Assembly: GCA_017397885.1 (NCBI GenBank)
Contig: JAFQHQ010000160.1
Coordinates: 1-33,933 of the forward strand
Source: Clostridia bacterium
GTDB lineage: Bacteria > Bacillota > Clostridia > UMGS1810
Length of the DNA stretch: 33,933 nt
Direction of reading: 5' to 3'
How positions within the stretch are numbered: the first letter of the stretch is position 1; each line of letters begins with the position of its first letter. A program made the translations under genes and the position numbers. This document shows positions 31,358-33,933 of this stretch, piece by piece. The notes below the pieces were generated by a model. It made no database searches. It had not been told where the DNA came from and saw only the letters and a list, made by a program, of their open reading frames with translations.

Positions 31358-32083
31358 TTAATTTTCGCCGACAATTGAGGATGCGTTTGCCATTATTTGC
31401 ATAAGCACCTGCTCGCCGTATTTTTTTGCGATATACTCACACGCCTCATTCATGCATGGTTTTCGGCTTGTCATGTTGTGACAGTCCGACCCAAGAAGAT
31501 GAACACAGCCGGATTTCATGAGTTTTTTTACAAATTTTCTCTTTTGTCTGTCTAAAATAAAATCCGTATTGCACTGAACCAAAACGTCAAGCGGCAAAAG
31601 ATTTTCGGTTATATCCTTAGGCGACACAAAATCAATATAGCGCTCAACATGAGCCATAATGGGAGTATAGCCCTTTGATGCAACGGAATAAATTTCGTTA
31701 TACATCCACGGTGTCCAGTGGTCATAGGGCATTTCAATTAAGATTTTACGTGAATTGCCTATGCAAAGCCCGGAAAGCTCTTGTTCCTGCCAAAGACCCG
31801 GATAGAGCCTTACCTCTGCACCACATATTATTTCGGGCAAAAAAAGGTCATGTTCTTTTATGTATCGTTCAAGATGATAAATTGATTCGTCACGTCTTTT
31901 AAGAAAACTTGAAAGTGTTTCATTAAAATTGTAATAATGAGATGTTGAAACTACCTTGTCAACACCTTGAGACAGCATATGCGAGAGCATTTGAACCGAG
32001 GTTGAAATCGAATCTGAACCGTCATCTGTTTTGGGAAGTATATGCGTGTGAAAATCTGTAATTTCAAATTTATCTTTCCACAT
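31358..32083 (-). CDS. CpsB/CapC-family tyrosine-protein phosphatase (PHP fold)
   Basis: A 241-residue PHP-domain metal-dependent phosphatase. Metal ligands are visible as HTH (His12, His14), STSH (His49), GAE (Glu90), AHVER (His145) and GSDCH (Asp200, His202). These enzymes dephosphorylate the tyrosine tail of the cognate BY-kinase, whose gene lies 17 bp upstream. Start ATG 32083; the ribosome site GGGG-TATGGA is only fair. It is the last gene of a three-gene unit and is followed by a terminator. Confidence 0.92.
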   Translation of the reverse strand: MWKDKFEITDFHTHILPKTDDGSDSISTSVQMLSHMLSQGVDKVVSTSHYYNFNETLSSFLKRRDESIYHLERYIKEHDLFLPEIICGAEVRLYPGLWQEQELSGLCIGNSRKILIEMPYDHWTPWMYNEIYSVASKGYTPIMAHVERYIDFVSPKDITENLLPLDVLVQCNTDFILDRQKRKFVKKLMKSGCVHLLGSDCHNMTSRKPCMNEACEYIAKKYGEQVLMQIMANASSIVGEN

Positions 32084-32100
32084 ATTCCATACCCCACGGT

Positions 32101-32967
32101 TTAATTATTGGGTTTTTCGGTTTCTTTTGGTTCTTGCTTTTTGGTTGCTGCATGAGCAGAGGCATATTTTCTGCTGTCGGAATTTTCGGCATAGTAGCCG
32201 TATCTGCCATATCTGTAACGACTTCTTGAAAGACGTCTGGTTCTTCCTGACTTGTAACTGCCGTAGATATATCTGTCATCGGCATCGTTGAGGATGAAAC
32301 CGATAATTCTTGCATCGGCAAATTTAAGAGAGTTTATGGCTCTGTCCACGAGTTTAAACATGGTATATTTTTGTCTGGTGACAATAATTACACCTGTAGC
32401 ATATTTTGACAAAAGCACTGCCTCGGTAACAATTGTTACGGGCGGAGTGTCAATGAAAATGTAGTCATAACGTTTGTCAAATTCTTCAAAAAGTTCCTGC
32501 ATTGCCTTTGACGAAATAAGTTCAACAGGGTTTGGAGGAAGCGCACCTGATGTAAGGCAGTCAAAATTGAAATCCGGATTTCTGATAATACAGTCATCAA
32601 GTGCATCAAAGCCTGCAAGCACATTGGACAAGCCCTTCTCGTTTGGAATTTTGAGATATTTGTGAACACGGGGAGCACGGAGGTCAGCATCCATAAGAAG
32701 AACTTTAGCACCGGTTTCGGCAAAGGTTTTTGCTATGTTTATGCAGGTGGTTGATTTTCCTTCACCGGATGTGGCAGAGGAAATAATGATTTTTTTGCAC
32801 CCTTTTTCACTGTTGAGCGAGAACATGATGTTTGTTCTGGTGGCTTTGTATGCTTCGATAACATCAAAGGGAGTAGACTCATTTATTATACGGTTGATAC
32901 TGTTTTGTTTTTCAATGACATTTGAAGTATCGGAGCTTAAATTTACTCTTTTTTTATTCTTATTCAT
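32101..32967 (-). CDS. BY-type tyrosine-protein kinase (CpsD/CapB family)
   Basis: A 288-residue cytoplasmic autokinase. Walker A is SATSGEGKST (64-73), Walker A' LLMDADLRAPR (90-100) and Walker B YIFIDTPP (169-176). The C-terminal tail holds a tyrosine cluster of about nine Tyr between 233 and 268, the autophosphorylation sites, set among Arg and Ser rather than the more common acidic context. It is separate from its membrane activator, the Firmicutes arrangement. Start ATG 32967 after AAGGAG. It normally governs export and length of a capsule or exopolysaccharide, or phosphorylates other envelope proteins. A Lys/Glu/Pro tail follows the tyrosine cluster. Confidence 0.94.
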   Translation of the reverse strand: MNKNKKRVNLSSDTSNVIEKQNSINRIINESTPFDVIEAYKATRTNIMFSLNSEKGCKKIIISSATSGEGKSTTCINIAKTFAETGAKVLLMDADLRAPRVHKYLKIPNEKGLSNVLAGFDALDDCIIRNPDFNFDCLTSGALPPNPVELISSKAMQELFEEFDKRYDYIFIDTPPVTIVTEAVLLSKYATGVIIVTRQKYTMFKLVDRAINSLKFADARIIGFILNDADDRYIYGSYKSGRTRRLSRSRYRYGRYGYYAENSDSRKYASAHAATKKQEPKETEKPNN

Positions 32968-32978
32968 TTGGCATCTCC

Positions 32979-33677
32979 TTATTCAGCATCAAGGTTGGGA
33001 ATAATACCGAGAATTGCAATGTCGTATTTTTTCTTGAGGTCTTCATCATCTTTAATACGGTTGTCCAGAAGCTCTCTGATGAAGATTACGGCAATTCCGA
33101 GTACAATACCGAGGAACAATCCTACAATGGTGTTTGTACGTGTGTCGGGGTATGAAATTGTACGCGGAAGGCTTGCGTTGTCAATTACACTTACTGCACA
33201 ATCTCCGCGGATAACCTCTTTAACCTCATTTGGTGCTTTTTCGAGAATCATTTTAAGCACTGCCTGAGCCTTTTCGGGAGAAGTGTCAGAATATTTTATG
33301 GACAATACTTCGGTTTCGTTGGCAGATCCCATTTTCAGACCACCCTTTATGCCGGAACCGCTGACAGCCCATTTCCCTTCGTGCTGTTTGTTAAATTCGG
33401 CGGCAACCTGATTCAGGAAATCGTCTCCGCTTAAGATTTCAACATATGTATTAACAAGCATTTTACGAGTGTTGATGTCGGCGGCGTTTATGGTCTGAAC
33501 CGTACCTGCCGAGTTGTTTGAAACATACACCTTTGATGATGAAGTGTAGAGCGGAGTCATGAGAAATTCACTGATTGAAAACGCACCGAGAGCAACAACA
33601 ACAGCAAAAATCAAAACCACCCACCACAGTTTAAGAATCATCTCAAAGACTTTTACAAGGCTAATTTCATCTTTCAA
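32979..33677 (-). CDS. Wzz/CpsC/CapA-type polysaccharide chain-length and kinase activator protein
   Basis: A 232-residue inner-membrane protein with spans near the N-terminus (about 18-36, LWWVVLIFAVVVALGAF) and C-terminus (about 183-200), and an outer domain between them. The segment SLPRTISYPD before the second span is the family's proline-rich signature. The cytoplasmic tail DEDLKKKYDIAILGIIPNL is the part that contacts the BY-kinase. I start it at TTG 33677, seven bases after AGGAG; an in-frame GTG at 33686 overlaps that same ribosome site. First gene of the trio, 11 bp before the kinase gene. Confidence 0.9.
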   Translation of the reverse strand: MKDEISLVKVFEMILKLWWVVLIFAVVVALGAFSISEFLMTPLYTSSSKVYVSNNSAGTVQTINAADINTRKMLVNTYVEILSGDDFLNQVAAEFNKQHEGKWAVSGSGIKGGLKMGSANETEVLSIKYSDTSPEKAQAVLKMILEKAPNEVKEVIRGDCAVSVIDNASLPRTISYPDTRTNTIVGLFLGIVLGIAVIFIRELLDNRIKDDEDLKKKYDIAILGIIPNLDAE

Positions 33678-33721
33678 AAGAATCACTCCTATATTTTAAT
33701 TTATAGAATTACACAAACTGC

Positions 33722-33760
33722 AACATTTTATATTATATCAAATGTTCTAAAAAAAATCAA
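33722..33760 (-). promoter_or_regulatory. Promoter of the BY-kinase operon with inverted repeat around the -10 box
   Basis: On the minus strand TTGATT (33755-33760) and a consensus TATAAT (33732-33737) are 17 nt apart. A perfect 7-bp inverted repeat AACATTT/AAATGTT (33722-33728 and 33740-33746) brackets the -10 box, so a repressor or a local cruciform could control it. Confidence 0.65.
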
Positions 33761-33810
33761 TACTATTTTGAGGTTTATTTTTGATAAAATTCAAATTGGA
33801 GTTTGTCGCT

Positions 33811-33915
33811 CCGGCACGAAAACGCCGGTTGTTTTTGAGAAAGGGTTCTCAAGCACTTCTTTTGAGAAAAAGTTCTCAAACTTTTCTTTCGTGGGGCTTC
33901 TATAGTCAGCCCCAC
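33811..33915. repeat. Series of short hairpins at the right edge
   Basis: Several stems follow each other: CCGGC/GCCGG (33811-33828), TTGAGAA/TTCTCAA (33835-33852), a near-duplicate TTTGAGAA/TTCTCAAA (33861-33880) and GTGGGGC/GCCCCAC (33891-33915). No open reading frame of note is present. It resembles a dispersed clostridial intergenic repeat and probably continues beyond the window. Confidence 0.6.
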
Positions 33916-33933
33916 ACCCCGACCACCGCTGAT

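Noticed and set aside
33835-33880. Possible CRISPR repeats
   Set aside because: There are only two imperfect short hairpin copies with no regular spacers.

Overview
The window looks like chromosomal DNA from a low-GC (roughly 40% by eye), endospore-forming member of the Clostridia (Bacillota), probably of the gut or anaerobic-digester type. The evidence is the gene set: spmA/spmB, the cdaA-cdaR-glmM locus, a CD1247-type zinc-ribbon protein next to efp, csaB with a DUF5693 protein and murJ, a DUF1836 protein, and a CpsB/CapC-type PHP phosphatase with a BY-kinase. Ribosome binding sites are strong and GG-rich, and GTG and TTG starts are frequent. No tRNA, rRNA, IS transposase, phage gene or CRISPR array was found.

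Layout. 1-4450: a carbohydrate-use locus with the 5' part of a solute-binding lipoprotein gene (minus) divergent from two tandem GH88 unsaturated glucuronyl hydrolases and a neutral-ceramidase-like protein (plus). 4481-9731 (minus): an MBOAT acyltransferase, a large DHHW/SGNH/DUF4358 fusion and a D-Ala-D-Ala carboxypeptidase-like protein, read as an envelope O-acetylation and wall-trimming operon. 9923-11384 (minus): a DUF1836 regulator-like gene overlapping ispE. 11386-13775: an accessory patch with an SGNH hydrolase behind a long inverted repeat, an atypical SDR, a MazG-like protein and a palindromic repeat. 13776-19818 (minus): murJ, DUF5693, csaB and rlmD, divergent from a secreted phosphodiester glycosidase (20095-22788, plus). 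22846-23873: efp and the CD1247-type gene.

23992-29326 is one tightly overlapping minus-strand operon: trmH-type methyltransferase, cdaA, cdaR, a glmM homologue, nth and an M24 peptidase. Its most notable feature is that the GlmM homologue is short and has lost the metal-binding loop and part of the active-site loop, while staying in frame and coupled to cdaR. That suggests a non-catalytic, possibly regulatory partner of the c-di-AMP synthase. Upstream lies a 277-bp non-coding element with 25-nt terminal inverted repeats and two internal hairpins.

29767-33933: a small YdcZ-type DMT transporter (plus), then spmB/spmA, then a compact tyrosine-phosphorylation trio (Wzz-like activator, BY-kinase, PHP phosphatase) with its own promoter and terminator and no glycosyltransferases, then another hairpin-rich repeat at the window edge.

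Many genes concern the envelope (murJ, csaB, DUF5693, MBOAT, SGNH proteins, DacF-like, NAGPA, BY-kinase) and its link to c-di-AMP. All functional assignments are made by reading motifs in translated sequence; no database search was run.
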